NCBI RefSeq assembly: GCF_023856365.1
Contig: NC_064539.1
Location: 23,749,019-23,813,018, forward strand
Origin: Brienomyrus brachyistius
Lineage: Eukaryota; Chordata; Actinopteri; Osteoglossiformes; Mormyridae
Direction of reading: 5' to 3'
DNA: 64,000 nt
Of this stretch, positions 62,060-64,000 are shown one piece after another. Position numbers and translations under genes: made by a program. Position 1 is the stretch's first letter, and each line of letters begins with the position of its first letter. The notes under the pieces were generated by a model. That model had not been told where the DNA came from and ran no database searches. It saw nothing but the letters and a program-made list of their open reading frames with translations.

Positions 62060-62937
62060 GTAAAATGGTAAAAGATGACTCATCAGACCTTGTTAGTTTG
62101 CTAGATTCTCCTGGTGATGCATCACTGCGCATTGGCCTAGGATACAAGAGGTTTCCAAATGGTGCTGATTCAGATCTAAGGTCATTTCTGAGGCCATACT
62201 TTTCTGGCATTTAGCGAGCAAACTGACATGTCCCTGTATTCCGTTCAGTGAGCTTTGACTTGCTGCTGTCATTCCTCCTGACCAATGCAGTTGGCTTCTC
62301 TATAACATGCTCCCATGATATTTCGAGATTGTCCCCCTTGACACATTAAATTATTTTGCAGTTTTTGTGATGCGCCGATTGGACCTGCATCTTTGAAAAG
62401 TCTTACGTGAAAGTGCTAATGTCAGATCTCTTTTATTGCTGAGATCTGCTAATTGGCATTCATTCTAATATGACATATCTTTGCGCAATATTCTATGATT
62501 CTACTGTGTTAAACATTCAGGAGGTGCTCCCCAAGATGTCCCTTATTAGGCCTCAATGACATGCATGCAAATAAATGCATACAAGCACATGAAATGCACA
62601 CAAATATCCCGAATTTCCCATTTCCCGTGTTCCGCTGAGGCGCTGGCATCAGAACTTGCATCCGCTCAGTGGGACGCGTGTGGACGTGCAGCCCATCTGT
62701 CACTCTCACGCTCTGCAGACGATTCGGTCTCCCAAACCCCGCCTCCAGAGCCTAGCCTCCTAAGTCCTGCCCCCAAACAAGCCCCACCCCCATGCCTGCA
62801 CCTCAACCTACAATTGCCAGACACAGCAGTGGACAGCAAGGATTACTGAAGCAGACATAAAGTACCCTGCAAGGCCCCACTGCGTTCCCACGTCAGCCCT
62901 GATTCCCGACCCTTTGCCTCGGTGTGTGCTCCTGCAG

Positions 62938-62990
62938 GTTGGCTGGAGGCCAGCGAACCGGCATCATCAAAGCTCTGACCTGCATGACAG
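62938..62990 (+). other. Candidate internal coding exon (weak)
   Basis: It is bounded by acceptor-like gctcctgcag and donor-like GACAG|GTGACT. The second reading phase is open: LAGGQRTGIIKALTCMT with one base left over. That base joins exactly with the next candidate exon at 63170 to make an Asp codon. No protein family is recognised. Confidence 0.3.
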
Positions 62991-63112
62991 GTGACTGTCA
63001 TGCATGTCTCCTTGTATCACAGCCCACGCCCAACATGCAGGGCAGCTGTTAGTTCTGGTGGGTTTACTTGATTATTCATTATTAATGCCTATTTTCTATC
63101 TCTCCCTCCCTC

Positions 63113-63117
<5 letters not shown>

Positions 63118-63148
<31 letters not shown>
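63118..63148 (+). repeat. CT microsatellite
   Basis: A tctctc run of about 31 bp in the putative small intron between the two candidate exons. Confidence 0.9.
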
Positions 63149-63153
<5 letters not shown>

Positions 63154-63169
63154 GGTTCTCACTTTACAG

Positions 63170-63219
63170 ATTGCCTGGTAAACATTTTCCAAGATAATCC
63201 ATCCCAGAAGTTCACAGAG
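63170..63219 (+). other. Candidate internal coding exon (weak)
   Basis: It is bounded by ctcactttacag and a consensus donor GAG|GTGAGC. Read in the phase set by the 62938 exon it gives (D)CLVNIFQDNPSQKFTE without a stop and exits in phase 0. The 179-bp intron between the two contains a CT microsatellite (63118-63148). The gene, if real, would continue off the right edge. Confidence 0.3.
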
Positions 63220-63220
63220 G

Positions 63221-64000
63221 TGAGCAGCATCTTCTGAGGGGTGCAAGCCAATTTCACTCTGTCTCAGACAGGGGGCATCAGCATTGAAACTCATAGTGGT
63301 TGCCGCATGGGATTGAACTGGTACCTAGTGAACGAATCTGAACATTTTCTTCCAAAAGGTTCAGTAACGAAGATTGCACATCAATGAGAGTTTTCTGCAT
63401 GAGCTGAGACAGAATGGTGGCATCATAACTCTCAAGCACTGAAGGATTTGTTCTATGTGCAGAAAAGCAAAAAAGAAAGTATTGGTCTCTAATTGTCTCT
63501 GGTCCCTTACCAATCTTTCACAGAGGGGATGTAACCAATGGTAGGCTCCTCTCTATCATTTATGCCAGGGGTTCCTATCCAGTTGTTGTCTACAGATCAG
63601 TAACACCCACCCTACTGGCAGATCAATCAGTACGACACATTTCATCATTTTAAATGTGTCCATTTTTTTCAGAAGCTATGAAAATACACAAAAGTAAGGG
63701 GTCATAAAAAATACGGGTAATTAATCAGCTCCTCCCCCTGCATTGTGCCACCTGGTACATTCCACTATCCCCAAAACTTAGCAAGCAGCTTGCCTGCGTC
63801 ACCACTTACAGCCCCATGCAAACTTCAGCCACTTCTTTTCCCAACTTTAGTTAATTTCTGACACCAACTCAAGCTCTCTACAACAAAGCATTGCCCTAAA
63901 TCAAAAAACTATTCAGAAACATTTGAGTGAACCTAGAAAGAGTGTAGTAACTATTGTTAGACCAAAATATTGCAAGAACCTAGACGTTCTACTACAACCT
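63221..64000. other. Non-coding right edge
   Basis: No further exon recognised to the end of the window. Confidence 0.4.

Overview
This window is vertebrate nuclear DNA, almost certainly from a ray-finned (teleost-type) fish. The evidence is one spliced vertebrate gene with GT-AG introns, several tRNA-derived SINE heads of a kind common in fish, many short hAT/Tc1/pogo-type transposon relics, long CA/GT microsatellites, and very low coding density. Nothing looks bacterial, and there are no operons or CRISPR arrays. I cannot name the species; a basal teleost lineage is only a guess.

Layout. Positions 160-724 are a GC- and CpG-rich block that could be a promoter plus a 5' non-coding exon. Positions 725-11868 are non-coding, with a Ty3/Gypsy pol fragment (3080-3424), a LINE-like 3' tail, two adjacent inverted-repeat elements (5483-6133, 6140-6801), a SINE and a 44-bp tandem repeat. 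Positions 11885-14952 hold the one gene I recognise with confidence: gal3st1 (galactosylceramide sulfotransferase) on the + strand, with coding exons 11885-12000 and 13803-14952 giving a complete 421-residue protein. Positions 14953-61900 are about 47 kb with no gene I can support. They contain a hAT-like element, a fold-back element flanked by telomere-type repeats (18897-19137), a 60-copy 28-bp minisatellite (28932-30611), several precise hAT MITEs with 8-bp target duplications, two Tigger/pogo-like elements each invaded by the same hAT MITE family, an interstitial telomere-like array (54051-54172) and long CA arrays (57240-58014). At the right edge (61950-63219) are weak candidate exons of an unidentified + strand gene.

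Only one biochemical function is evident: sulfation of galactosylceramide to sulfatide in the Golgi. The rest is best read as a repeat landscape. Its most informative parts are the nested insertions, including one whose empty site is preserved in another copy of the host repeat in this window, and the 476-bp higher-order structure of the minisatellite. I found no convincing new biological system; the candidates worth a second look are listed as findings.
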